Part shown: positions 37,049-46,941 of the stretch, piece after piece | How positions within the stretch are numbered: position 1 is the stretch's first letter | Layout: each line of letters opens with the position of its first letter | Origin: Acidobacteriota bacterium | Lineage (GTDB): Bacteria; Acidobacteriota; Blastocatellia; Pyrinomonadales; Pyrinomonadaceae | Direction: 5' to 3' | Assembly (NCBI GenBank): GCA_016716435.1 | Contig: JADJWI010000008.1 | Location: 1,322,830 to 1,386,829 of the forward strand | Length of the DNA: 64,000 bases | The notes under the pieces: generated by a model | Told to the model about the DNA's origin: nothing | Database searches by the model: none | What the model saw: only the letters and a program-made list of their open reading frames with translations | Made by a program: the position numbers and the translations under genes

Positions 37049-38800
37049 ATGAAGATCTCAAGAATTATTATCCTGATCGTCTTTTGCGCCTTCGCCGCAC
37101 CAAGTGTTTTGGCACAAAACACAGCGTTCACTTATCAGGGCAGTCTCAACACGAGCGGTCAGCCGGCGAACGGTAATTACGATATGCAGTTTACGCTGCA
37201 TGCCTCGGACGTAGGAAATAGCGGCGTCGGAGCGACGATCACGAGGTCTAATGTGGCCGTTGTGAACGGTTATTTCGCAGTTTCGCTCGATTGGGGAACA
37301 TCGGTCTATCCGGTGTTCGGCTCGCGTTGGATCGAAATTGCTGTGCGGCAGGCAGGCGGCGGAGCCTATACGACGCTCAGTCCGCGGGAGCTAGTGAAGG
37401 CCACGCCTTATGCGATCTCGAGCTTCTACTCAGAAACCGCGAAGTTTGCAGACTTTCTCGGCGGCAGGACCGCCAGCGAGTACACGCTGACGACCGACCC
37501 GCGACTTTCAGATGCCCGCAACCCGCTGCCGAATTCGCCAAGCTACATCCAAAACGGGACTGGCGTTCAGAACTCTTCGAGTTTTAACATCTCGGGTAAC
37601 GGTACCGTCGGCGGGGCTCTTTCGGCTAACTCTGTAAATTCGGCATCGCAGTATCTTATCAACGGACAGAACGCTCTTTTCATGAATGCCGACACTGTGT
37701 TGGTCGGATCCGCTCCGTTATTTGCTCAACCAAGCACCGGCAACACGATCATTGGACGCAATGCCGGAGATAATCTGTTTCAGGGTAATTCGAACACGTA
37801 TACCGGAAAGGATTCTGGCAAGAACCTTATTACCGGAAGCCAAAATTCCTTTTTTGGCGCTGGTGCTGGCCGCGACGCCAACAACGGCAATCTCAACACT
37901 TATATCGGTGCTGAAACAGGTAGCGGAAATTCTTCGGGCGCAAATTTCCAAACCATGATCGGTGCTTACGCTGACGTTCGAGTCCCCGGTCTCTCGAACG
38001 CAACCGCGATCGGTTTCCGTGCCGCTGTCGATCGCAGCAATTCGCTCGTGCTCGGTTCGAGCAACGGCATCAACGGAGCGACCGCCGACACTAACGTCGG
38101 TATCGGCACTTCCAGCCCGGCTTTCAGATTAGATGTGGTCGGTCGAATGCGGCTGCAGCAGACGCTCAATGCGAGCGGCGGTGCCGACTCAGCCGGCCTT
38201 TGGCTCTACCAGCGAACACCAAACGCAGACCGAGCTTTTATCGGTATGCAAGACGACGGCAAAGTTGGATTTTTCGGAACGAATGGTGGGGGTTGGGGTT
38301 TGGTGATGGACACAGGAAATGGCAGGACGATCATTAATCAACTTGGTGTCAGTGGTGCCACGCCGCTGTGCCGCAACGCCTCGAACGAGCTCGCCACGTG
38401 CTCATCTTCAGCTCGGTACAAGAACAACATCACTGCCTTTTCATCCGGGCTTGACCTAATTCGTAGGCTGCGTCCGGTTTCATTTAACTGGACGGACGGC
38501 GGCTTGGCTGATCTAGGACTCGTCGCCGAAGAGGTCGCCGCGGCTGAACCGTTACTGACAACGACCAACGCTAAAGGCGAGGTCGAAGGCGTTAAGTACG
38601 ACCGGGTTGCCGTCGTTCTTGTAAATGCGGTCAAGGAACAGCAGACCCAGATCGAGGCACAGCAGAAACAGATAGAACAACAGCAGGCGGAGATAGAAAA
38701 GCAGCGTGCTGAAATAGAGCAGCAGAAAAAGCGCCTCGACGCGCTCACCGAATATCTTTGCTCAAAACAGGCTGACCCGGCGATCTGCGGAACACCATAA
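37049..38800 (+). CDS. Secreted trimeric fibre protein with self-cleaving S74 chaperone domain
   Basis: 583 residues. Signal peptide about 1-22 (PSVLAQ). Residues 25-135 are a beta domain often found at the start of such acidobacterial proteins (FTYQGSLNTSGQPANGNYDM). Residues about 225-330 hold YadA-head-like repeats (NTIIGRNAGDNLF, NTYTGKDSGKN, NSFFGAGAGRDANNG, NTYIGAETGSGN). The S74 domain starts near 450 (SSARYKNNITAFSSGLDLI) and is followed by a Gln/Glu-rich heptad coiled coil (KQIEQQQAEIEKQRAEIEQQ). The chaperone is expected to trimerise the fibre and then cut itself off. This suggests a surface fibre or adhesin. It follows the truncated copy by 9 bases. Confidence 0.82.
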   Translation: MKISRIIILIVFCAFAAPSVLAQNTAFTYQGSLNTSGQPANGNYDMQFTLHASDVGNSGVGATITRSNVAVVNGYFAVSLDWGTSVYPVFGSRWIEIAVRQAGGGAYTTLSPRELVKATPYAISSFYSETAKFADFLGGRTASEYTLTTDPRLSDARNPLPNSPSYIQNGTGVQNSSSFNISGNGTVGGALSANSVNSASQYLINGQNALFMNADTVLVGSAPLFAQPSTGNTIIGRNAGDNLFQGNSNTYTGKDSGKNLITGSQNSFFGAGAGRDANNGNLNTYIGAETGSGNSSGANFQTMIGAYADVRVPGLSNATAIGFRAAVDRSNSLVLGSSNGINGATADTNVGIGTSSPAFRLDVVGRMRLQQTLNASGGADSAGLWLYQRTPNADRAFIGMQDDGKVGFFGTNGGGWGLVMDTGNGRTIINQLGVSGATPLCRNASNELATCSSSARYKNNITAFSSGLDLIRRLRPVSFNWTDGGLADLGLVAEEVAAAEPLLTTTNAKGEVEGVKYDRVAVVLVNAVKEQQTQIEAQQKQIEQQQAEIEKQRAEIEQQKKRLDALTEYLCSKQADPAICGTP

Positions 38801-39628
38801 GTAAGGCCGCGGCCAGAGAAGACTATTTTGATCCGGCGGAATTGTTTGCGTTGACGATAAGCTCTGCCAATGGATCACTCGCGGGGCGTCATCCGATGCC
38901 CCGTTCTTTCTGTTGAAATCTCCCAACACAAACAACATACGCAGGGGCCGGAGATCGTCGAAAAATCAAAGACGCGTGCAACCCACGCTGGTCTGTCCCC
39001 AGCTCGAACGAACCCCCGCATCTATCACGGGGCTCAGAGCACTCGACCTCTGCGTCGGCGTCGGCCCGCCGTTATTCGGAAGCTAACCATAAGCGGACGA
39101 TGTACAAATACCAAATACGATCGCAAGACAGAACGAGACGGAATTTTTCATTGGGCCTCCGTCATTCAGTTTTTTGAGCGATGGTCGATTTAGAAAAGCG
39201 AAACCCCAAAAGAAACAATTTCCACAAAACCGTCGATAAACCCTAATCTTGCGGAGCCTCGCTCCGTGTCGGGGCGGGATGCACGACTTCTTGTCCGACT
39301 ACAACTGGATCCTAAAAGCCCAACACGCGGACCGATCCGAATCCGCCCCCCATCCGCCTAAGCGTCTGCCAAGCCAGTCTCGGGTGCAGTTCGAGTGAAA
39401 CGCGAAGCCAAATATCGTGTAACTTCGACAGTCGGTATTCGCTGTGAGGGTGGCAAGCCGGAGCAAACAGGTGTTGCAATACCGACTTTGTTTTGCAACT
39501 CTTTTAGTGACCGTTCACCGCTAACTCACTCAGACTTGATACTCGACATGCCAAATCCAGGGTCTTCGGCCCTCCCTGCGAGCAACGTGAGAAATTTACG
39601 AAGTTGTGCAATTCCCCGAATTGCTTTC
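38801..39628. other. Long intergenic region before the integrase
   Basis: About 830 bases. Short ORFs exist on both strands but none has a ribosome-binding site, a recognisable domain or biased codon use. I see no RNA motif, repeat or terminator hairpin with T-run. It may be decayed sequence at the end of the cargo region. Confidence 0.45.
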
Positions 39629-40699
39629 TCACTGGGAATCGTTGTCGAGCCGCTTGACAGCTTCAAGCAGCAGTCTGTCATCGGTTTGAGCGTAAACTGT
39701 CGTGATACTCATGTCCGAATGAGCGAATAGGTTCTGGACAATGAGCGGATTCGTGTTTCTCCGGATTAGCTCGCTTGCGAAATAGCTGCGAAGATCATGA
39801 AAATGATAGTTCTCTTCTCTCGTACCGCCTTTCTTGTTGATGCCGGCATTGCGGAGTGCGGTGTACCATCTCTTGCGGAAGTCTTTTACTGGGAAAGGAA
39901 GCTGCCCGTCCTCGATCATCGCTTTAAGAACCTTCGTTGCAGTGGCGTTGAGCGGAACCAGACGGGGCGGCCTTCCCTTTGATCCGATCACCAGAACCTG
40001 CTCGTTCTCAAAATCGATAAAATCCTCAGTGATGGCCATTAATTGGCCACGGCGTAACGGAAGATTGACCGCCAAGACTATCAGCCGATACAGCAGAGTG
40101 TCCTTCTCCAGTTCTTTCCAAAGATCTTGCTTTTGTTTTTCATTAAGCAACCGCCTACGGGGCGGTGGTTCTGGTAAGGCTTTCACATATTGCATCGGAT
40201 TTCGGTCAAGGATTCCCTCCTCGCAGGCCAAACTCAGGATCTTTGAGAGCGTCGACATTATTCGGTTTATCGACGATGGTGATAGCTCACTTTCCTTCTT
40301 ACGTTTATTTTGGCGGGTCTGAAGCTTGGACCTAAAGTCCCTGCAGTCTTGTGGACTTATGCTGGCCAGTGGACGCTTCTTGAAATGTCCCAGGAGAAGT
40401 CGGATGTAGAGGTTCTTTGCACCTTTGTTGACATTGTTCTGCTCAACATACGGCCGGTATTTCGCCTCAATGAATGACGCCAGGGTGGTGGTGCTATCGG
40501 CGACACCATAGTTGTGATTAAAGGTCGTCTTTATTATCTGACGTTCGGCTAACTCAGCTTCCTGTTTCGTTATCGCCTCAGGGATGGCTTGGTGAAATAC
40601 CTTTCCATTAAGGCGTTTATACATCCACCAACGAGCCTTCGCGTAAGCCGGATGGGAAGAAGTTATGCGCTTGCCATTGTATCTTTTGAAGACCGACAT
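39629..40699 (-). CDS. Tyrosine-family site-specific integrase
   Basis: 356 residues from ATG 40699, preceded by a strong GGGGGAG; the open frame back to 40852 lacks a site. The N-terminal arm-binding domain is followed by a core-binding SAM-like domain (about 70-165) and the catalytic domain with the complete set: Arg216 (LPLRRGQL), Lys241, His301 and Arg304 (HDLR), His327 (FAHSD) and Tyr336 (TTVYAQT). Such enzymes integrate elements into tRNA genes. The gene lies at the right end of element 1, reading away from the attachment repeat at 41051, the usual position of an integrase. It is the only integrase in the window. Confidence 0.93.
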   Translation of the reverse strand: MSVFKRYNGKRITSSHPAYAKARWWMYKRLNGKVFHQAIPEAITKQEAELAERQIIKTTFNHNYGVADSTTTLASFIEAKYRPYVEQNNVNKGAKNLYIRLLLGHFKKRPLASISPQDCRDFRSKLQTRQNKRKKESELSPSSINRIMSTLSKILSLACEEGILDRNPMQYVKALPEPPPRRRLLNEKQKQDLWKELEKDTLLYRLIVLAVNLPLRRGQLMAITEDFIDFENEQVLVIGSKGRPPRLVPLNATATKVLKAMIEDGQLPFPVKDFRKRWYTALRNAGINKKGGTREENYHFHDLRSYFASELIRRNTNPLIVQNLFAHSDMSITTVYAQTDDRLLLEAVKRLDNDSQ

Positions 40700-40890
40700 A
40701 ACTCCCCCTAAGAGTTCACAAGTGAAATAGCCGAAAAACGAAACCAGTCCTGCATTCGCAAGTTCTGTTCCGCTTGCCAACCGCCTATTTTTTTGGGGTT
40801 TTGGGGGAGTTCTATCGAGAAATTGGAACGCCAACGCACCGGGTCGGTGCATGTCTAGACCAGTTTTGGTTCGCTTATGAACGAGTAGCT

Positions 40891-41221
40891 GTTGGTTGCA
40901 AAATGGTTGCGGTTTTTTCTGCCTTCGCTAGCACCCTAAACCATTGATCTAGAACTGGTTAGTCCCAGGCCCGTTCGCGGGATAACCGAGAACTGCATCC
41001 AACTGCACAAAAAAGGGGCTTTCGAATTTCTTCGAAAGCCCCATGTTTATTGGTCGGGACGGCGAGATTTGAACTCACGACCTCTCGCACCCCAACCAAC
41101 CTAAGGGTTATTCACCGCTTCTCAAAGGCGCTCAAAACTAATCAACATCGACTGTTTGAGCGTCGCTTAGATGCTGTGCGTAGATATGAATCAGCAAAAG
41201 TGCAACCATCTTGCAACCAAC
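40891..41221 (-). repeat. Attachment repeat B with inverted arm sites (attP-like)
   Basis: The core 41051-41095 is identical to the 3' half of tRNA-Pro(GGG) in copies A and C. On the left, 40891-40911 carries GTTGGTTGCAAAATGGTTGC. On the right, 41200-41221 carries the same motif inverted (GTGCAACCATC...GCAACCAAC). Arms of opposite orientation on both sides of a core are what a phage-type attP looks like. Found inside an array, this site is the junction of two tandem elements. The left flank also carries a terminator. Confidence 0.75.
41009..41042 (-). terminator. Terminator carried next to attachment repeat B
   Basis: A 12-bp perfect stem GGGGCTTTCGAA (41015-41026) / TTCGAAAGCCCC (41031-41042) with a 4-base loop. 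Reading the minus strand, a T-run follows (41009-41014). It lies just downstream of the tRNA 3' end, so the element seems to bring its own terminator for the tRNA gene it rebuilds. An imperfect copy lies at 52125-52152. Confidence 0.8.
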
Positions 41222-41551
41222 TCCGCCATTTCTGGCATGTTATTCTTATCGTCGATATGTTTGTCTTATCGGGAATTTTCTGACTTTCCTTGGAGACAAA
41301 AGAACAAAAACACCATGACCTTTTCAACCTGCCTGATTAATGAATCATAATACTAATTACGAAATCTAAATCGAAAACCTTGCAGCCGCCGTGCTGTGCG
41401 TCTTTAGGCCGATTAGTCGTTGTTGAATTGTTTCAGAAGACAACATTGCAAGGCATGCCGGATCAAATTAGTTATTTCTCCGAGGTTGGGAATGTTTGAT
41501 TTGTAGGCAGCGTTGAGCTTTGAGCACACCCGAGGCGTAGATGAGTTCTGA

Positions 41552-42112
41552 ATGGGAGAGGGGTTTGATGCACTATTAGGAACGCTTGATACGGACCGCG
41601 ACCGCGCGGCTGACATATATTTGCGCCTTCGCGAGCGTATCGAACGATTTTTTGAATGGCGAAACTGTGAGGACACTCAGGAGCTAGCAGATATTGTCTT
41701 TGACCGGACTGCCAAAAAGATCGTTGATGGCGAAAAGCTCAAGAGCATTGAGGCATATTGCATTTCGGTCGCCAAATTCGTTTTGCTAGAGGATCGTCGG
41801 AAAGCCTCTCGTCGAGAGGAGCTTGAAGAAAACTCCTCTACGATTAGCGGCGGCCCGAATGAAGCAGACCTGATTCCCGACGGTCAGGCTGCACTTCGCC
41901 ATCAGTGTCTGGAAAGGTGCCTTGGCGAACTCGCGGTGGACGACAGAGTGCTGTTGGTCGGCTATTTTGATACGGATCAGCAAACCATGATCTCGAAACG
42001 CCAACGGCTGGCAGCATCGCTGGGAGTTACGCTAAATTCATTGCGAATTCGGGTGTGCCGATTGAAGTCAAAGGTCGGAACCTGTACGAAAAAATGCTGT
42101 GAGGATGCATGA
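41552..42112 (+). CDS. ECF-like RNA polymerase sigma factor
   Basis: 186 residues. Region 2 is recognisable (AADIYLRLRERIERFFEWRN, ELADIVFDRTAKKI, IEAYCISVAKFVLLEDRRKASRRE) and region 4 ends the protein (CLGELAVDDRVLLVGYFDTD, then the helix-turn-helix RLAASLGVTLNSLRIRVCRLKSKV). It is divergent from classical ECFs, with an unusual Cys-rich tail (CTKKCCEDA). The following gene encodes a membrane protein of anti-sigma type. It is the first gene of element 2, so it probably controls the secreted-protein and CHAT genes after it. No ribosome-binding site is obvious before its ATG. Confidence 0.75.
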   Translation: MGEGFDALLGTLDTDRDRAADIYLRLRERIERFFEWRNCEDTQELADIVFDRTAKKIVDGEKLKSIEAYCISVAKFVLLEDRRKASRREELEENSSTISGGPNEADLIPDGQAALRHQCLERCLGELAVDDRVLLVGYFDTDQQTMISKRQRLAASLGVTLNSLRIRVCRLKSKVGTCTKKCCEDA

Positions 42113-42165
42113 CGGAGTTTTACGGAAACGTTTCTTGTTAATGGAACACTACTAACAGGAAGCAA

Positions 42166-43143
42166 TTGCTCATTTTGATGGAAATAGAAAATGAAGAGAT
42201 AATTCGGAGATTCCTGCTCGGCAAAATGTCTGAGGAGGAACGCGTTGAATTCGAGAAGCGTTTTGTCGCTGATGCTGATCTGTATGAGCAGATCGCCGCC
42301 GTCGAGGACGAACTCATCGAAAAATACGTTCGCGGATGGATCCGGCCGGAGGAAAGTGCTGAGTTTGAGACGGTCTTCCTCGTGACCAAAAAGCGGCGTG
42401 ACCGAATAGAATTTGCCCGCACTTTCATCGATCAAGTAACAGGAACAGACTCTTCGGTGACGGATGCGGTTGAAGAGAATGCACCGAAACGAGACTTCTT
42501 TGCTGCTGTCCGCTATTGGTTTAGCAGTCCTAAAGTCGTAATGGCGGGAGCGATGGCCCTTTTGGTGGCCTTCGTCGGCGTCTGGATGTTTTCGCGTCTT
42601 CTTGCCCCCAACCAGCCGGAAGTGGTATTTGAGCCGAACAATGGAGCTCTCGGAACGCCATCCACGATGAAGCCCACGGAGCCGGTCAACTCCTCCTCCC
42701 CAGTAAATTCAACTGGAACGCCGGAACCGACCGCGAACACTGAAACGACCGACCAGGTTCCGGCAGCGACGAAAACGCCTATTGCAACTCCAATCCCCGC
42801 GATCGAGCAGCCAGTCCGCAATCCCGTTATCGCTCTATTTTCCGGCAATCTTCGGTCTGGCGGATCAAACAACGTTTTGAGACTGTCAAACGAAGCAAAG
42901 GCCGCGACCTTCATATTGAATCTCCCGACGACCGACCATAGCGCTTACGCCGCAATAGTTACGGACGCCGACGGGAATACGATCGCGCAATTCAACAAAC
43001 TAAAGGCGTCGAAAGGTCGCATCAGAATAGTTGTAAGTGCGAATCGACTAAAGAAAGGTGATTACATGATAAGGCTCGACGGGAGTAACGTCTCCGGTGA
43101 GAGCGAATCGGTTGCCGATTTTCAGTTTCGAGTAGACCGTTAG
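42166..43143 (+). CDS. Membrane protein, candidate anti-sigma factor
   Basis: About 325 residues. A TTG at 42166 has AGGA at good distance; ATG at 42178 is the alternative. The N-terminal cytoplasmic part is acidic and helical (IIRRFLLGKMSEEERVEFEK, LYEQIAAVEDELIEKYVRG, RRDRIEFARTFIDQVTG), as in anti-sigma proteins paired with acidobacterial ECFs, but without the HxxxCxxC zinc motif. One membrane helix follows (about 127-147, AGAMALLVAFVGVWMF), then a Pro/Thr/Ser-rich linker and a beta-rich outer domain (SNNVLRLSNEAKAATFILNL). This suggests a sensor that holds the sigma factor. It starts 53 bases after it. Confidence 0.7.
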   Translation: MLILMEIENEEIIRRFLLGKMSEEERVEFEKRFVADADLYEQIAAVEDELIEKYVRGWIRPEESAEFETVFLVTKKRRDRIEFARTFIDQVTGTDSSVTDAVEENAPKRDFFAAVRYWFSSPKVVMAGAMALLVAFVGVWMFSRLLAPNQPEVVFEPNNGALGTPSTMKPTEPVNSSSPVNSTGTPEPTANTETTDQVPAATKTPIATPIPAIEQPVRNPVIALFSGNLRSGGSNNVLRLSNEAKAATFILNLPTTDHSAYAAIVTDADGNTIAQFNKLKASKGRIRIVVSANRLKKGDYMIRLDGSNVSGESESVADFQFRVDR

Positions 43144-43268
43144 ATCCGTCCCTACCAAAAAGGCTTCACAGCATTTTTATTTCGAAAAATATGTATGAAA
43201 TGGATTTGTCCGTTTTTACACTACTAATGGGTGCGCGTTGGCGACGAATATATTCAAGGAGAAAATCG

Positions 43269-43615
43269 ATGAGAAAACTAACAGTAGGCCTGATCGTGAT
43301 CGTAATAATGACCGCGGCTATTTTTGCGGGTGATTCATACACGAAAAACTTAAATATTGAACCGGAGTCTTCTGAGAGCTTCACCCGGAACTTTGCGGAA
43401 AGAATGACGGTCACGGTTCAAATTGCAGGTGGAGATCTTGGTTCCGGCCGAGACGTCGCGGAAGTTTATGACCCAACCGGGAAAAAGGTTGCGAGCGGGC
43501 CACGGGGATTTTCGTTTAATACGAAAACACAAAAGGCAGTTACAAGATCGTCGTCATAAACAAGACTAAAAACCGCCAAAACGTAGAGGTTTCGGTAAAT
43601 ACATCAGGAAGTTAA
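43269..43615 (+). pseudogene. Small secreted beta-domain protein, frameshifted
   Basis: From ATG 43269 (AAGGAG upstream) the frame reads a signal peptide (MRKLTVGLIVIVIMTAAIFAG) and a beta-rich PPC-like part ending GPRGFSFNTKT. At about 43525-43535 the frame must change by one missing base to continue as KGSYKIVVINKTKNRQNVEV and SVNTSGS, which has the strand pattern expected and ends at TAA 43613. Uncorrected, the protein ends in a nonsense tail at 43559. Restored length is about 115 residues, like the intact gene at 48449 in the same element. It is either a real mutation or a sequence error. Confidence 0.65.
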
Positions 43616-43637
43616 AGGAATAAAGAGGTATAAGAAA

Positions 43638-44969
43638 ATGAACAAGAACATAGTATTTTCAGTGATAGCAATTTTGTTTTTATCAACATTTGCGGCGGCA
43701 CAATTTCCGAAAATTAAGATTCCGACGGTGAAAACTCCTACAATTCCAAAGGTTGATAAAGCAGTTCCCGGTATCGATAGAGCGGTTCCCGGTTCGGTCG
43801 GAACCTCGAGTGGAAAAAATCGGCAGAATGTGATGGATGACGGGTTTACATTTTTTGAGGCCACGCCGGTTACGGAGTACAACGAAAAAAGCAGTGGCAA
43901 CATTTCAAAAGGATGGACGCTGACAGCAAACTTACGAGCTTTTGGAACATTTCCTGATAACAGCGGATTCAAGGTCGTCGTCGCTCAGAGCGGAAAAGCA
44001 CTAGCGACCTATATGTGTCAGGGCAAAACTCATCGCAAAGCTGAAAGCCCGGTTCGCGAAGTGAAAAATAGCCCTGACGACGATTCTATGTCGACTGAAA
44101 CAGGCGGAACCTGTGGCGGAAGTAAAGACATCTTTGTTAAAAGTCCCGGAAAATACGATGTGAATGTCTTTACGACAAATGGCAATGATGACAGTGAGAC
44201 AGCCGTAAGAACATACAAGATCGATGTACACGAAGCCAAAATGATCCGTCCTGGCAAAATTGTCGGACCTTCTGATTTTTATATACAAAGATACGCCGAA
44301 TCACCTGTCTCGTTTTTGTATCTGCGTCCGGGCCTGGGTAGTGGCCGAGTAAAAGCTGATTATCACGAAAAAGGCCAAGGAACGACCCTCAAGGGAAATG
44401 TTGATATCTATTTCAGCATTGCAAAAAATGAAAACAGCAACGGAGCAGGATTTGCCGGTGTTCCATATGTTCGCTGCTCTGTAAACGGGCAAGTAGTCAA
44501 TTTTCTGAACAAAGGCCAAGTTAAAGACGCCTCGATGCGGGGAGACAAAGCCGACTATAAACGCGATGGAAAGCCAACCGAATATATTGGTTTTTACAGC
44601 TACTGGATAAATCTTCCGATCAATTGGCGCGGAAATGGAACAACCGGCAATCCGGATATGGAGAGCCAAACCGGTGAATGGAAATGCGATCTAAGAGATG
44701 GCTCTACGACGGTACGAACGTTTAAGTGGACTGTCGGCGGTGACGGTTTTCCACAACAGCATCCAGAGCAAACAAGCGGAAATATAAATTTACACTGGGG
44801 GGCATATCTTATCGAGACCGAAATTCCCGCAAGTGGAAGTTCTATGGATCAGCGTTTAATGCCCATGCCAGACGCAGGCCTATTCTATGGAATTCCCTGG
44901 AAATCTGCCGAAGGAAAGAAAATGGCCGCCGGAGTTCCGACAAAGGGAACACCTTACTTTATCCCTTAG
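43638..44969 (+). CDS. Secreted protein, unknown function
   Basis: 443 residues. Signal peptide about 1-21 (STFAAAQ). A Pro/Lys/Val repeat-like stretch follows (KIKIPTVKTPTIPKVDKAVPG, IDRAVPG). The rest is beta-rich with conserved-looking Trp and Cys (GWTLTANLRAFGTF, TYMCQGKTH, TGGTCGGSKD, GEWKCDLRDG), and ends AAGVPTKGTPYFIP. It appears to have two beta-sandwich domains (about 65-195 and 210-370). I recognise no family. It is tightly placed between the small frameshifted gene and the first TPR gene, so it belongs to the same transcription unit. Confidence 0.72.
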   Translation: MNKNIVFSVIAILFLSTFAAAQFPKIKIPTVKTPTIPKVDKAVPGIDRAVPGSVGTSSGKNRQNVMDDGFTFFEATPVTEYNEKSSGNISKGWTLTANLRAFGTFPDNSGFKVVVAQSGKALATYMCQGKTHRKAESPVREVKNSPDDDSMSTETGGTCGGSKDIFVKSPGKYDVNVFTTNGNDDSETAVRTYKIDVHEAKMIRPGKIVGPSDFYIQRYAESPVSFLYLRPGLGSGRVKADYHEKGQGTTLKGNVDIYFSIAKNENSNGAGFAGVPYVRCSVNGQVVNFLNKGQVKDASMRGDKADYKRDGKPTEYIGFYSYWINLPINWRGNGTTGNPDMESQTGEWKCDLRDGSTTVRTFKWTVGGDGFPQQHPEQTSGNINLHWGAYLIETEIPASGSSMDQRLMPMPDAGLFYGIPWKSAEGKKMAAGVPTKGTPYFIP

Positions 44970-44986
44970 AAGTTTAGGTTCCTGTG

Positions 44987-45022
44987 GATTCCGCGGATCA
45001 GGAAGGTCGTGTCCGCGGAATC
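44987..45022. repeat. Intergenic hairpin
   Basis: GATTCCGCGGA (44987-44997) pairs exactly with TCCGCGGAATC (45012-45022) around a 14-base loop. No T-run follows. It separates two genes of the same unit and may lower read-through or stabilise the upstream mRNA. Confidence 0.55.
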
Positions 45023-45086
45023 TGCTATTCATCTCAGTTTCGACAAACCCGGAAGTTCGGCGGTCCCGCAAACATGGGACTCGAAA

Positions 45087-46905
45087 ATGATCACAATTCA
45101 CATGAGCTTAAAAAGTTCTAGATCCGTATCATTCAACCGTGCAGGTTATGCCACGATTGCAGCCTTGATCTTGTTCGTGTCATTGTCCGCCCAAAACCCC
45201 AACAGGCCGCTGAAATTATCAACAAATGAACCGATCGACGGTCAGATCAAAGGCGGCGAAACTCACATTTATGAGGTGACGTTAAATAAAGGCGAATATG
45301 CACGGGCGGAAGTTGAGCAGAAAAATATCGATGTTGTTGTTTCGCTGTTTGATGCGAATGGAAAACTCGTTGTCGAGATGGATGGCAAAGACGGCAGATT
45401 GTGGCATGAATCGGTTTCGATGATCGCGAAAAGCGGGAAAGCGGCTTTTCAGGTCAAGATTCGTGCTTACGGCGGAAGCGGACATGTTGGTGATTACAGG
45501 ATAAAACTTGCCGAAGTACGTCCCACAAATGCGAACGACGGCAAACGCCTCAAAGCAGAAATACATTTAAGTAAAGGCAGGACATTCTACGAACAATTGA
45601 GATCACAGGCAGCGGCGAATGAATATGAGATCGCAACCGCGTTATTTCGAGAACTCGGAGATTCCCAACAAGAAGCAATAACATTGACAAACCTCGGACA
45701 GGCCTTCTTTAGGTTGTCGGAATATGACAGATCGATCATTGCTAACAAACGTGCGATGGAGCTGTTTCAAAAAACAAAGGATCGCCTTGGTGAGGCTAAA
45801 ACTGTTAACACGCTCGGAAGCAACTATAGAGCTCTCGAACAGCCCGACAAAGCCCGGCAATTTTTTGAAAAGGCTTTAGCAATTCGCCGGGAAGTAAAAG
45901 ACCGCAACGGCGAAGGCGGAACGATCTATAATTTAGGGCTCTTGCATTACAACCTATTGGATTATAAAAAAAGCGGCGGAACACTATACACAAGCTCTGG
46001 TCATTTTTCAGGAAACAAAAGACCGCGGCAGCGAAGGCAACGCTCTGAATAACTTGGGAAATGTTTATTACCAGTTATCAGATTATGAAAAAGCGACGAT
46101 TCATTTTGAAAAAGCACTCGTCATTTCACGTGAAGTAAAAGACCGTTCTGAGGAAGGCAAGATACTCTTTAACTTGGGAATTTCCAATTACAACTTATCG
46201 ATTTATGAAAAAGCAAAGGATTATCTTGAACAAGCACTTCACATTTCTCGGGAACTAGAAGACCTCTCCGAGGAAGGTAAAACGCTCTATGCCTTGGGAA
46301 GCGTCTGTGATCAATTATCAGATCACGTAACGGCGATGGCTCACTATGAGCAAGCAATGATCATCTATCGGATGTTAGGCGATCGCATGAACGAAGTGAA
46401 AGTCTATTGGGATCTATCGATTGCGTCCCAGCTTTTGAATGATTCGCAAGTTGAAATTTTCTACGGCAAACTGGCTGTAAATGTTTATCGGGAGACTCGC
46501 GGCAATTTGAACGAGTCGGATAACAGATCACGGAAGAAATTCCTTGCCGACAACTCAGTTCGATATCGTCGTGTTGCCGACATTCTTATCTCGGAAGAAC
46601 GTTCGACGGAAGCACAAGCCGTTTTGAATCTGCTTAAAGAACTGGAATCTGACCAATCTTCTGCCGGAAGCATTAAACTTACAGACCTTGTTCCCTACAG
46701 CAAAGGCGAAGCGGAAACGATTGCCACTATCGATAACCTTGTCGAATGGAAACGCAAGAAAGACGAACTTGAGAAGATCAAGAAGACTACAGGTTCACTG
46801 CGCGCAACAGATCAAAAGAAGCTTGACGGAATTGTGGCGGCTATCGCATCGGCGAGTCGGGCATTTCGGAACTCAATCGAAAGATTAAAGAAGTCCAACT
46901 TCTGA
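45087..46905 (+). pseudogene. Secreted PPC-TPR protein, frameshifted and lacking its CHAT domain
   Basis: The N-terminal half (ATG 45087, or 45102) has a signal peptide, a PPC-like beta domain (EPIDGQIKGGETHIYEVTLN, KSGKAAFQVKIRAYGGSG) and TPR repeats (TLTNLGQAFFRLSEYDRSI). At a run of seven A near 45967 one extra base shifts the frame; beyond it the TPRs continue perfectly in the next frame (NNLGNVYYQLSDYEKATIHF, LYALGSVCDQLSDHVTAM) to a stop at 46905. A further shift near 46855 would extend the helix (SELNRKIKEVQLLTDPAQK). The CHAT domain present in the paralogue at 48993 is absent. The gene therefore looks inactivated. Confidence 0.72.
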
Positions 46906-46941
46906 CAGACCCGGCACAAAAGATCGAAACCTTAAATCCTA

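Noticed and set aside
38870..39193. Plus-strand ORF of 107 codons
   Set aside because: No start signal, low-complexity basic composition, no recognisable feature.
39395..39730. Plus-strand ORF of 111 codons overlapping the integrase end
   Set aside because: Antisense to the integrase C-terminus, no ribosome-binding site or domain.
41050..41283. ORF running through the attachment core
   Set aside because: It is a reading of the tRNA fragment and arm sites, not a protein gene.
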